This document shows positions 6,987 through 14,973 of a stretch of 52,061 bases of DNA, piece by piece. The position numbers and the translations under genes are program-made. Source of the DNA: an uncultured Lactobacillus sp. (GTDB taxonomy: Bacteria > Bacillota > Bacilli > Lactobacillales > Lactobacillaceae); the NCBI RefSeq assembly GCF_947367125.1, contig NZ_CANBCQ010000011.1, positions 1-52,061 of the forward strand. The letters are read 5' to 3'. The notes beneath the pieces were generated by a model. The model searched no databases. It was given only the letters and a program-made list of their open reading frames with translations, and had not been told where the DNA came from. Position 1 is the stretch's first letter. Each line of letters starts with the position of its first letter.

Positions 6987-7154
6987 GATGAACCCCCTCA
7001 ATCTTTTGTTGAATTACTAATGTTAAGAGTAATATTATCATGTCAAAATGGGCTTTTCAGATTTTCTCTATTTTTAAACAGGACCATATTTTTGCCTTTT
7101 TAGTAGAAAAACTCGGTCTTGACAAAAATGGCCTTGACTATGTTTCAATTTCAA

Positions 7155-7202
7155 ATACCCTACCGCCCATCATTAGATGGATGGCAGGGTATCATCTTTT
7201 TT
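7155..7202 (+). terminator. Strong plus-strand terminator with no coding gene before it
   Basis: Arms 7155-7171 and 7176-7192 (ATACCCTACCGCCCATC and GATGGATGGCAGGGTAT) form a 17-base stem with two mismatches and a 4-base loop, then ATCATCTTTTTT. The T run is only on the plus strand. The plus strand upstream (7003-7154) has no convincing gene, but it contains CTTGAC twice and CCATATTTTTG/CAAAAATGG arms, so it may encode a small RNA. Confidence 0.7.
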
Positions 7203-7216
7203 CTCATTTAAACACA

Positions 7217-7387
7217 TCATTCAACAAGCGTTAAGTGGTCGCCCCCTGCGCCACAAATAGGGCAATGAGGATTGTCTTCTGCTTTTAATAGATCGAAAAA
7301 ATCAATATTAACGGTATTATTGCAGTTGTCGCAATCAAATAGCATTGAATCTTGCCCGTGCTTAGTAATCTTCTTAATATCTGACAT
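7217..7387 (-). CDS. Zinc-ribbon microprotein
   Basis: 56 residues, ATG 7387 preceded by AAAAGGAAAAT; stop 7217-7219. Two cysteine pairs, CDNC (19-22) and CPICG (42-45), 19 residues apart, make a four-cysteine zinc knuckle or ribbon; the product is otherwise acidic. Such small zinc ribbons bind nucleic acid or act as adaptor subunits. It is the last gene of a minus-strand run with 7427-8038, 39 bases apart. No named family assigned. Confidence 0.7.
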   Translation of the reverse strand: MSDIKKITKHGQDSMLFDCDNCNNTVNIDFFDLLKAEDNPHCPICGAGGDHLTLVE

Positions 7388-7426
7388 AATTTTCCTTTTT
7401 TTTCAATGATATATGCTTATTTTCGC

Positions 7427-8038
7427 TTAGAAATCCTTCTCGACTTCATAATGAGCTAATTGCTTGTACTCGTAACCACCCATTTCATTTATACTCATCG
7501 TGTATATTGAATTACGCACTTCATCTTCAACATACATTACTTTTTGACGAGGTATTTTAAAGGCTTGAAAAATGGCAATAAATCCTTGTTGTCGTTCAAG
7601 GTAGTTTGTATTGACAGTACATTGCTTTACATCTGTAATTGAGTCAATTTGAGGAAGGTTTTCGAATACGCCATCATGCCATGAAGCCTGTTTTGCAATT
7701 AATTCCTGTTTATATTTATCTAACAGCTTTTCTAATCCCTCAATAGTTAAATAGTCTTTCCATACAATTCCATTATCTACGAAGTTCTTAAGTTCTCTTT
7801 CACTATTCACAAGATTTTCGTAATGAAAAATCGTATTTTTATCGTCACTACCGATCTCTTCCCACGTAATAAGACTATCAAATAAGATTGATACGGCTAT
7901 TTCACGTTGTTGAATTGCTTGATACTCATAACTACCCATGTCAGTATTTTTTAATCGCAAGTCACGCTTTTTGACCAGAACATCATATATCATCTTTCTC
8001 AACTTGTTCTTGCCTAATTCAGTTAGATATTGATTCAT
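7427..8038 (-). CDS. Hypothetical protein
   Basis: 203 residues from ATG 8038; AAGAGGTAC precedes the start. Mostly helical and charged with no signal peptide or membrane helix. Two short similar patches, MGSYEYQ (about 34-40) and MGGYEYKQ (about 185-192), lie near the two ends. No family recognised. It is followed by the zinc-ribbon microprotein, which may be its partner. Confidence 0.65.
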   Translation of the reverse strand: MNQYLTELGKNKLRKMIYDVLVKKRDLRLKNTDMGSYEYQAIQQREIAVSILFDSLITWEEIGSDDKNTIFHYENLVNSERELKNFVDNGIVWKDYLTIEGLEKLLDKYKQELIAKQASWHDGVFENLPQIDSITDVKQCTVNTNYLERQQGFIAIFQAFKIPRQKVMYVEDEVRNSIYTMSINEMGGYEYKQLAHYEVEKDF

Positions 8039-8130
8039 TTTGTACCTCTTAATTAGTCAATTATTTGTCAATTCAACATGATATTACATAGATGGTATTT
8101 TTGCAACGTTGATGATCTTTTCTGATTGCT

Positions 8131-8412
8131 TTAACCTTCGCTCGATGTTTCAGCAGTTTTTTCTAATTGTTGTTCCTTTTTCCTAAAAATATGTTCAACA
8201 ATTAATCCACTCCAAAAAAAGACATTGCAGAAAATCGTTGCCGCAAAATCAAAGTTAATCCCATAGAGGTGAATAGTAAATAACCAATAGATCATCCCAA
8301 ATATGCCAACTAAAACCAAAAAGAAGCCATAATAATAGCCAAGAACGTAGTTCCGTTGCTTATTTTGATACCCTTCACTTTTAAAGGTCTTCCACTTTTT
8401 TGTTTCAAACAT
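8131..8412 (-). CDS. Two-pass membrane protein, unknown
   Basis: 93 residues. Two hydrophobic segments (about residues 27-49 and 57-75) lie between a basic aromatic N terminus and a charged tail (FRKKEQQLEK). Its start overlaps the end of the upstream gene by 8 bases, so translation is coupled. No family is recognised. It may anchor the soluble upstream product at the membrane. Confidence 0.65.
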   Translation of the reverse strand: MFETKKWKTFKSEGYQNKQRNYVLGYYYGFFLVLVGIFGMIYWLFTIHLYGINFDFAATIFCNVFFWSGLIVEHIFRKKEQQLEKTAETSSEG

Positions 8413-8743
8413 AGTTTACTCCTAGTTTTTCTTTTAACTTCTTAGTCAATTTATCAGGATTACCCTTCTTAGCATCTATGAGTAGCAAGTACAAGCAATA
8501 CCGTGAAAACAATCGCTTGTTACTGTGTAATACATCTACTATTTCAGTGATTAATTGATCTAATTTATCGTACTGAACTAGACAGATCCAGTGCAAGATT
8601 TTTTCTTTGCGCAGGTAAGCTTTTTCAGTTTGAAATTTAGGCTCTGGATCAATTAATACTGAATTCCAATTTGCATCATCTAGTCCGTCAATTTCATCAA
8701 TTATTTTCAATTTTTTCAACTCCATATAGTTTCGTTTCTTCAC
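8405..8743 (-). CDS. Hypothetical helical protein
   Basis: Up to 112 residues from GTG 8743; the start is uncertain. The in-frame ATG at 8725 and a downstream TTG preceded by GGAG are alternatives that would shorten it by 6 to 14 residues. The protein is helical with hydrophobic patches (LHWICLVQYDKLDQLI) but no clear membrane segment. It overlaps the following two-pass membrane protein gene by 8 bases. No family recognised. Confidence 0.55.
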   Translation of the reverse strand: MKKRNYMELKKLKIIDEIDGLDDANWNSVLIDPEPKFQTEKAYLRKEKILHWICLVQYDKLDQLITEIVDVLHSNKRLFSRYCLYLLLIDAKKGNPDKLTKKLKEKLGVNYV

Positions 8744-8779
8744 TTATAGGTTACAGATTTTCAATGGAGTTTTTCTGGT

Positions 8780-9487
8780 TTACTCAAAAAGCAAGTTTTT
8801 CTGTATTTCGGATGGATTTTGGTATGTTAGCGTACAATTATCTTTTGTCTTAACTAGAATTGCATCATCAGACACGTTTTTGCCTAAATCAATCCAAGAA
8901 TAACCAACTGATTGTGCGGGGTGATTATCATTATTATTGAAACTTTCAGCATGCTGGTTTAATAATTTAAACCATTCTTCTTTTTCAACAGGTAAGGTAG
9001 TCAGCGATGCATCACCAAGGTCAACCTCATATTTGCAGAATTTACAATCTAATTGATTTCCATCAATTGTTTCCATATGCAAACTATCATGATTCTTGTC
9101 AAAAGCTTTAAGTCTATGTGTATCGTTAAGAACTCCTAGAAATTTTAGAGCTAAATCAGTTGGAAAAATATCCAGCTGATAACCATGTAATTCATTTTTC
9201 TTATCAAAAGTCATGTCAATTAAATCATTAGCGTAAAATGCTGATTTTACTGGATTATCTTTAAAATCAATAGGTGAATCAAAATAATCTTCACCACAAA
9301 AGATAATTGGATGTTCATGATAGGTTAAACGAATATCTAAATGTACTGCTAATTCAGCTAAAATATCCTGATTATGCTTAACTTTTAGAGCTTGCTTTTG
9401 CTTGTCTGTTAATGGATATAAAACAGGCTTGCCCTCTTTAGGATCACACAATAATAAACGATCATAAATTAAATTATAGTAATGCAT
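8780..9487 (-). CDS. Hypothetical protein
   Basis: 235 residues, ATG 9487, weak GAAGAT ribosome binding site. Mixed alpha/beta with no export or membrane signal. One CKFC motif (about residues 149-152) could bind metal or form a redox pair. No family recognised. It is the first gene of a minus-strand set that continues with the pair at 8405 and 8131, and it diverges from the VirD4-like gene at 9687, so 9488-9686 holds promoters in both directions. Confidence 0.65.
   Translation of the reverse strand: MHYYNLIYDRLLLCDPKEGKPVLYPLTDKQKQALKVKHNQDILAELAVHLDIRLTYHEHPIIFCGEDYFDSPIDFKDNPVKSAFYANDLIDMTFDKKNELHGYQLDIFPTDLALKFLGVLNDTHRLKAFDKNHDSLHMETIDGNQLDCKFCKYEVDLGDASLTTLPVEKEEWFKLLNQHAESFNNNDNHPAQSVGYSWIDLGKNVSDDAILVKTKDNCTLTYQNPSEIQKNLLFE
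8793..8811 (+). repeat. Copy of the AAGTTTTTCTG promoter-type motif
   Basis: AAGTTTTTCTGTATTTCGG is nearly identical to the copies at 9620 and 20626, and TATGTT follows 30 bases downstream. This copy lies inside the end of a minus-strand gene and points antisense to it, so it may be an antisense promoter or a chance relic. Confidence 0.4.
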
Positions 9488-9619
9488 TTTTTATCTTCTT
9501 TCTTAATTATTTTCTTGAGTGCATATTATTACACACTGGTTAGTTTTTTCTTGCTTATAGTTTATAAGATTTAAGCGAAATTCTTATAGTTCACTCAGAA
9601 ACAAGCTTTTTTCAGTTTC

Positions 9620-9655
9620 AAGTTTTTCTGTATTTTGGCTAAAAAAGTATATATT
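9620..9655 (+). promoter_or_regulatory. Promoter with the shared AAGTTTTTCTG motif
   Basis: AAGTTTTTCTGTATTTTGG (9620-9638) with a TATATT -10 box 30 bases after its start, upstream of the VirD4-like gene at 9687. The same motif-to-box spacing occurs before the genes at 20697 and 37898, which suggests a common regulator or promoter class. Confidence 0.45.
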
Positions 9656-9686
9656 CTTAATTAGCTAAAAATAAGGAGTTGAAAAT

Positions 9687-11036
9687 ATGCTAAAAAAGTT
9701 ACTGAACCTATTTAATTCTAAAAAAGATAAGAAAAAGGAAAACATCGCTCACGATTATAAAACGGTAGATCCCACGCAAAAAGTCAATAAACTAGATGCT
9801 AAAGTTGATTCAGATTTTGCTGATGAAGATGCCTTTATCGGGGATGCAGGCAACAAAGATGAAAATAAAATTATTAAGGACCGTACAATTCCAAAAGTGT
9901 TATTAGTAAAAGACCCTGCCATACGCAAGACATGGTTAGAAACCATTGTCACGCATGATCTTAAGACATTTCGCAACAAAACTAACCCAGATAAGAGCCA
10001 TCCACAAGGAGTTATTATTCTTTCGCCAAATAAAGTATTGCTGAATAACCTGTTAGATCAAGCATTGCATGTAGGCATTGACCGCAATCAAATTCATCTA
10101 ATTTTTCCTGAGCTTGAAAATACTTGCGGTATTGATCTTTGGGACGCACCTGTCGATCAAGTGGCTCATCGTTTACGCAAACTTTTTCAATTTAAAGATT
10201 GGGCCGATATTTCAATTCTAAATAACTACTGTACCCTTTACTGTTTAGTTAGTGATCTAAAAAAACAGAAGACATCAATGAATGGCTTCTTGCGCTTTTT
10301 ACGCAAAGAAGAACTAGTTGCTAATGCAGTAAAAGACGTTAAGCTTAATTTTATTGATTGTAATTCTCTAGCAGAAATGGATCATCTAACAATTTTATTA
10401 AATGGTGAGAAATCCCTTCATGTAGTAGATGATAATGTGCGCCAAAATACTTATGATCGCCTTTCACAACTGATTATTTGGTTTGAGACCATGCTACATT
10501 CTTATGAAAATCACAAAGAGGATACCATGCAAACTAGTTTGGTTTATAAGGTTATCAAAGTTATTAACTCAGTTCAACGAGTTGTGGCCAAGCCATTTTT
10601 CAAAAATTTATTTTTAAATAAAAACACTGTTAGTTTTCTTAAATTGCTTAGTCCCACTGAAAAGACAGGTATTGTTTTAATTCATCTACCCGATTCTGCT
10701 CCCTATTTAGGAGAAATTCTTGTTAGCACGATTTTAAGAGACCGCCATGGCTATGAAGTTACGAACCCCAACTTAAACTTTCCACTTTTACCGCTTTATT
10801 TAAGCAATTGGGACAAATATGCGTCCCCTGAACAGCTGGTTTGGCTAAGTGAAATGAAACATGAAATCTCCTTAACTGCATCAGCAAAAGAAAAATTCAA
10901 GCTATCTGAGCATATTGCTAATCCACTGACTGATATACTTTGTTATGTTGATAAGCAAGGCTTGAATGGCAATAAGGTAGAAATTGATTATCCATTGCTA
11001 ATCAAGTCTGCTAAAGTTACACCAAATAACAAATGA
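9687..11036 (+). CDS. VirD4/TraG-like pseudo-ATPase with degenerate P-loop
   Basis: 449 residues, AAGGAG before ATG 9687. The central part follows the active coupling ATPase at 42003 by eye. VKDPAIRKTW (74-83) sits where GPVGAGKTS should be; only K and T of the P-loop survive. GVIILSPNKVLLNNLL then matches GLIVIETSNDLCASVY, and DLWDAPVDQVAHRLRKLF matches NLLRGPVDTVVETVTNII. GIVLIHLPDSAPYLGEIL matches GGIILCNTAKAELQDQL. A Walker B-like LPLYLSNWDK lacks the DE pair. There are no membrane helices; the N terminus MLKKLLNLFNSKKDKKK is amphipathic and basic. VirD4 proteins form hexamers that feed DNA to the conjugation channel, so a non-catalytic paralogue could be a structural or regulatory ring subunit. 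Intact, unlike the copy at 3156. Confidence 0.7.
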   Translation: MLKKLLNLFNSKKDKKKENIAHDYKTVDPTQKVNKLDAKVDSDFADEDAFIGDAGNKDENKIIKDRTIPKVLLVKDPAIRKTWLETIVTHDLKTFRNKTNPDKSHPQGVIILSPNKVLLNNLLDQALHVGIDRNQIHLIFPELENTCGIDLWDAPVDQVAHRLRKLFQFKDWADISILNNYCTLYCLVSDLKKQKTSMNGFLRFLRKEELVANAVKDVKLNFIDCNSLAEMDHLTILLNGEKSLHVVDDNVRQNTYDRLSQLIIWFETMLHSYENHKEDTMQTSLVYKVIKVINSVQRVVAKPFFKNLFLNKNTVSFLKLLSPTEKTGIVLIHLPDSAPYLGEILVSTILRDRHGYEVTNPNLNFPLLPLYLSNWDKYASPEQLVWLSEMKHEISLTASAKEKFKLSEHIANPLTDILCYVDKQGLNGNKVEIDYPLLIKSAKVTPNNK

Positions 11037-11039
11037 TGC

Positions 11040-11067
11040 AAAAGGCTACAAATGATAGCCTTTTTTG
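11040..11067 (+). terminator. Terminator
   Basis: AAAAGGCTA and TAGCCTTTT with a 7-base loop, then TTTG. It ends the VirD4-like gene at 9687-11036. Confidence 0.8.
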
Positions 11068-11174
11068 TTTTGGAAAACTTCTCATGGAGCATTTTTGGCA
11101 AAATAGGATTTTTCAAAAATTCACTTCATTTTTCGGTATGATTTTTGTAAATGAAGTAAAGGGTGTGACGTTTT

Positions 11175-13394
11175 TTGGATAATTATGATGATAAAGACTT
11201 TGAAGAAAATGAGGACGAAATAATGCCACAAACCAGGTTAGGAAGAAATCATAGAAAACAGGGCTTCTGGCATTATTTTGGTCGTTTCTTATCTTGGTGC
11301 TTTCTTGTTTTGGGTTTGCTTTTTGTCAGTGGCGTAGGCGTATTTGCCTACTATGCTAAAAGTGCCCCTACGGTCACCACTACTAAGTTGCAAGCAGGTG
11401 GCTCTTCTGCTCTTTATACCAATGACGGTAAATTTCTGTTATCGCTTGGTTCTGATAAGCGAAACTATATCCGTAGCGACCAAATTCCGCAACAGTTAAA
11501 AGACGCAGTACTATCTATAGAAGACAAGCGTTTTTACAATGAGCCATTAGGAGTTGATCCAATTAGAATTGCTGGCTCGCTCGTTGCCAACATTAAAGGT
11601 CATGATATCAGCGCAGGAGGATCAGGAATTACCCAGCAGTTGATTAAGCTATCGGTGTTTTCAACAGACGCATCACAGCGAACCATTCGTAGAAAAGCCC
11701 AAGAAGCTTGGTTGGCTATGCAAATTACTCAAAGATATTCTAAAGAAAAAATCCTAGAGTACTATATTAATAAGCCTTATATGGGCTACAACAATTATGG
11801 TATTGGGACTGCATCTAACTATTACTACGGTAAACATATTAATCAATTAGATCTCTCTCAAACAGCAATGCTCGCAGGGATGTTAAATGCTCCAACTAGC
11901 TATGACCCGTATCTTTATCCCGAAGCAACTAAAAACAGACGTGATACTGTCTTATATGCAATGTACCGTAATAATAAGATTGATAAGCAAACTATGAATC
12001 GGGCAATGGCAGAGCCGATTAATTACGGATTACGCCCTCGGCATACTAATAACGATCACTCGCAGAGAAGAACAATTGACGATCCATATATCAAAGAAGT
12101 AGTTAGTGAAGCTAAAGCTAAAGGCTTTGATCCATATAACTCGAATTTGAAAATCACCGTTAACATTGACCAGAAAGCCCAAAACGAGCTTTACGAACTA
12201 GCTAACAGCAATAAGGTTCCATTTACTAATGAAAAAATGCAGATTGGAGCAACTGTGGTTGATCCTTCTAATGGTCACGTAGTTGCGATTATTGGTGGTC
12301 GTCACCTGCCAAAAGTAGCATTAGGGTATAACCGTGCAGTGCAGACTGGGCGTTCCACTGGATCATCCATTAAGCCAATCCTAGATTATGCCCCTGCTAT
12401 TGAATATAAGAACTGGTCAACCGCAGAAATCTTATATGATACGCCTTACGTCTACTCTGGAACCAACGTGCAATTATATGACTGGGATAATACTTATCAA
12501 GGTGCAATGACTATGCGCTATGCCCTAGAACAATCAAGAAATGTACCTGCTGTTCGCACTTTGCAGACAGTTGGCTTGCAGAAGGCTTCCAAATTTGCTA
12601 AACAAATGGGAATTAATATTGAAAAAAGTCAAGGTCTCTCTGTAGGTATCGGGGCTAATGCTTCTACTTTGCAGATGGCAGGTGCTTATGGTGCCTTAGC
12701 TAATCAAGGTGTTTATCATGCGCCCCATTTTATCTCTAAGATTGAAACTCCTGACGGTTTAGAGCATCTCTATGATAATTCTGGTGAAAGAGTTATGAAA
12801 ACCTCAACTGCTTATATGATTACCGATATGCTTAAAGGTGTTATTAGTAAAGGATCTGGTACCAAAGCTCAAATACCTAAACTTTATCAAGCAGGTAAAA
12901 CAGGTACGGTTAAATATTCCGACAGCGAACTTAAAAAATTTCCTAGCTACGCAGGAACCCCAAAAGATTCTTGGTTTGTCGGGTATACTAAGGATTACTC
13001 TATTGCAGTTTGGACTGGCTATGATAACCTCAGAGACGGCAAAATTTCTGGCAACGGCGAAAACTCCGCCCAACTCTTCTATAAATCAGCAATGCAATGC
13101 CTTATGAAAGACAAGGTTAATTCCGATTGGCAAAAACCCGATACTGTCGTAGCACAAAAGTTTGCTTCCGGTCGGGCAATAACTAACGAATTGTATGTCA
13201 AAGGTCATACTCCTAAGCCTCCTAAAATACCTAAAAAGAAAAAGAGTGATGCTCGCAGGATCATCATGGGGAGAAATCAAGATAATCAGAATGAGCAAAG
13301 AACTCAGTCACAACAAGGAACTTTGCAGAAACACTACATTGTTAGACGTGACGCTTATGGTAACTTGCATTACTACTATTACTACACAAGGTAG
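11175..13394 (+). CDS. Class A penicillin-binding protein (glycosyltransferase plus transpeptidase)
   Basis: 739 residues. It polymerises and cross-links peptidoglycan at the outer face of the membrane. One membrane anchor (about 37-60), GT51 domain about 85-265 with IEDKRF (E116), GGSGITQQL (148-156), RRKAQEAWLA and KEKILEYYINK. The transpeptidase has SSIK (S397, K400), SRN (454-456) and KTGT (575-578). The usual His after motif 1 (EDxxFxxHxG) is replaced (EDKRFYNEPLG) and GGST is GGSG, so the glycosyltransferase may be altered. The C terminus is a Q/R-rich tail ending YYYYYTR. The start is TTG 11175 (after AAAGGGTG); ATG 11223, after GAGGAC, is possible and removes 16 acidic residues. A PBP on a plasmid, beside transfer genes, may build wall around the conjugation channel. 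An IS element follows. Confidence 0.92.
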   Translation: MDNYDDKDFEENEDEIMPQTRLGRNHRKQGFWHYFGRFLSWCFLVLGLLFVSGVGVFAYYAKSAPTVTTTKLQAGGSSALYTNDGKFLLSLGSDKRNYIRSDQIPQQLKDAVLSIEDKRFYNEPLGVDPIRIAGSLVANIKGHDISAGGSGITQQLIKLSVFSTDASQRTIRRKAQEAWLAMQITQRYSKEKILEYYINKPYMGYNNYGIGTASNYYYGKHINQLDLSQTAMLAGMLNAPTSYDPYLYPEATKNRRDTVLYAMYRNNKIDKQTMNRAMAEPINYGLRPRHTNNDHSQRRTIDDPYIKEVVSEAKAKGFDPYNSNLKITVNIDQKAQNELYELANSNKVPFTNEKMQIGATVVDPSNGHVVAIIGGRHLPKVALGYNRAVQTGRSTGSSIKPILDYAPAIEYKNWSTAEILYDTPYVYSGTNVQLYDWDNTYQGAMTMRYALEQSRNVPAVRTLQTVGLQKASKFAKQMGINIEKSQGLSVGIGANASTLQMAGAYGALANQGVYHAPHFISKIETPDGLEHLYDNSGERVMKTSTAYMITDMLKGVISKGSGTKAQIPKLYQAGKTGTVKYSDSELKKFPSYAGTPKDSWFVGYTKDYSIAVWTGYDNLRDGKISGNGENSAQLFYKSAMQCLMKDKVNSDWQKPDTVVAQKFASGRAITNELYVKGHTPKPPKIPKKKKSDARRIIMGRNQDNQNEQRTQSQQGTLQKHYIVRRDAYGNLHYYYYYTR

Positions 13395-13419
13395 CCAAAA
13401 AAGACCTAGCAATTTGTAC

Positions 13420-13439
13420 TGAGACGTAAAAATTAGACA
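13420..13439 (+). repeat. IS inverted repeat, transposase 3' side
   Basis: TGAGACGTAAAAATTAGACA. It matches the inverted end at 14841-14860 at 18 of 20 positions. Confidence 0.8.
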
Positions 13440-13449
13440 AACATTTATT

Positions 13450-14823
13450 CTAGCTGACTAAGGCTTGATTCCGATATTCGATCGGGGTTAAGCCTTTTAG
13501 TCTGCTCTTAATCCTTTCATTGTTATAGTATTCAATATATTCTTCAATTGCTTTGGTTAATTCATCAAGGCTATGGTATTTATATTCTTGGTCATAGAAC
13601 ATCTCTGTTTTAAGCAGGCCAAAGAAGTTCTCCATTAAACCATCATCCAATGAATTACCTTTGCGTGACATGCTTTGAGTAATGCCATGAAGCTTCAAAG
13701 CGCGCTGATAGGCTGGACTTTGATATTGACACCCTTGATCGGTGTGGAAGATGCAGTTATTGAGTGCCTTCTCTTTGGCAAAAGCCTTATCTAGCATAGT
13801 CATTACTAAATTCATGTCTGGATGACGAGAAATGGAATAAGAAACAATATCACCGCCGTAGCCATCAAGAATTGGCGATAAATAGAGCTTCTCGCCATTT
13901 AAGTGAAATTCAGTGATGTCAGTATACCATTTCATATTAGGCAAAGGAGCAAAGAATTTACGGTGAATCAAATTAGGAGCAATTTTGCCAATTGTTCCTT
14001 TGTAGCTAGAGTATCTACGCTTATTGCGTCTTCTACCTTTAAGATCAAATTTATGCATCCAATAGCGAACAGCACGATCAGTTACTTGATATCCTTCTTT
14101 TCTAAGTTGCATCGCTATTCTACGATAGCCATAACGCCTTTGATGATAGTCAAAGATTTCTTTGAGTCTGGTAAAGAATTTTGGCTTTTTAACCGTTGGG
14201 GCTTTAGATTTGACTACTTTGTAATAAGTGCTGCGAGCAATCAAAGGCAAGTCTTGGTTTTGTGCTAGAGTATCAAAGATATAATCCAAGCTTATGCCGA
14301 ATTCTTGCCTTAGTTCAGTGATTGCCTGAGCTATTTCTCGTGATGTTTCTGATCCAAGGCGCTTAGTTTTTTTACGTAAGCATTCACGATACGCAATTTC
14401 AAGTTTTCTTCTTCTAGTTGCTTGATCCGTTTCTCTAAATCCTTGCGTGATGGGTTGAGGTTCTTGTTCATGAGCAGGATGTCGTCCTTTCTTCTTGATA
14501 ACGACATTATAACCATTTTTCTTGTATTCGCGAATCCAATTGCATAAGATGCCATTACTTCTTAATCCTAGCTCCAGTGATAAATCAAAAATTGATTTTT
14601 CGCTCGTTAAGGCCTTAGTAATTGCTTCTTCTTTAAACTCTTTAGTAAATCTAGCATTAGGCTGATCAAAGATTTCAATACCGTATCGATCAATTAATCT
14701 AATCATATATCTTAAACTACTTAAATTCATTTTTCGTTCAAGAGCAATCTGATTAAATGACTTATTTCTTAATTTCCAATCATTATAAATTTCTAATTTT
14801 TGTTTTTTATTTAATTTAGACAT
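13450..14823 (-). CDS. IS3-family transposase (OrfAB), with a frame disturbance in orfA
   Basis: A 457-residue frame runs without a stop. The N-terminal part holds two HTH domains; the C-terminal part is an rve integrase with the DDE triad: MKWYTDITEF, the HTDQG aspartate, and DGLMENFFG glutamate. IS3 elements normally use two frames joined by a -1 slip, and the slip site (A AAA AAA C) is present near 14361. The leucine zipper that ends OrfA (KDLEKRIKQLEEENLKLRIV) is here only in the other frame (14331-14555 region). The long frame instead reads QEPQPITQGFRETDQATRRR. One extra C in GCTCATG near 14472, where GCTATG would give GRHPAMNKN, explains this. The fusion is made without slippage but with a scrambled zipper, so activity is doubtful. 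Confidence 0.85.
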   Translation of the reverse strand: MSKLNKKQKLEIYNDWKLRNKSFNQIALERKMNLSSLRYMIRLIDRYGIEIFDQPNARFTKEFKEEAITKALTSEKSIFDLSLELGLRSNGILCNWIREYKKNGYNVVIKKKGRHPAHEQEPQPITQGFRETDQATRRRKLEIAYRECLRKKTKRLGSETSREIAQAITELRQEFGISLDYIFDTLAQNQDLPLIARSTYYKVVKSKAPTVKKPKFFTRLKEIFDYHQRRYGYRRIAMQLRKEGYQVTDRAVRYWMHKFDLKGRRRNKRRYSSYKGTIGKIAPNLIHRKFFAPLPNMKWYTDITEFHLNGEKLYLSPILDGYGGDIVSYSISRHPDMNLVMTMLDKAFAKEKALNNCIFHTDQGCQYQSPAYQRALKLHGITQSMSRKGNSLDDGLMENFFGLLKTEMFYDQEYKYHSLDELTKAIEEYIEYYNNERIKSRLKGLTPIEYRNQALVS

Positions 14824-14840
14824 AGTAAAAGCCGTAAAAG

Positions 14841-14860
14841 TGTCTAACTTTTACGGCTCA
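14841..14860 (-). repeat. IS inverted repeat, transposase 5' side
   Basis: Reads TGAGCCGTAAAAGTTAGACA on the minus strand and forms one arm of a subterminal hairpin. Confidence 0.8.
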
Positions 14861-14973
14861 CTACAATTAAGCTAGATCTTTTATTTTGACCTATTTTAGT
14901 GTACCTAGAAAGTTTGATCTGTTCTTGTGAAATTATCCCTATAATTACAGAAAAAGCATCTAAGGAGGATTAT

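Larger units (their letters stand above)
13420..14860. mobile_element. IS3-family element (IS150 group)
   Basis: Bounded by inverted repeats TGAGACGTAAAAATTAGACA (13420-13439) and, inverted, TGAGCCGTAAAAGTTAGACA (14860-14841), with two mismatches over 20 bases. One transposase frame fills the element on the minus strand. Flanking bases (TAC left, CTAC right) do not give a clean target duplication, so the element may have moved by recombination or lost it. Just inside the 14860 end, GCCGTAAAAGT and ACTTTTACGGC form a hairpin that can stop incoming transcription. It sits 26 bases after the PBP gene. Confidence 0.85.

Noticed and set aside
7040-7234. 64-residue plus-strand frame
   Set aside because: It has no ribosome binding site and runs through the terminator stem at 7155-7202 into the zinc-ribbon gene on the other strand.
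11175-13394. Beta-lactam resistance gene
   Set aside because: The PBP has normal SxxK, SxN and KTG motifs; nothing in the sequence shows low-affinity features.
14331-14555. A separate 74-residue gene inside the IS
   Set aside because: Its C-terminal part is the normal leucine-zipper end of OrfA in the other frame, not an independent gene.
13411-14866. Target-site duplication around the IS
   Set aside because: TAC occurs on both sides but at different distance from the inverted repeats (0 and 1 base), so I do not call it a duplication.
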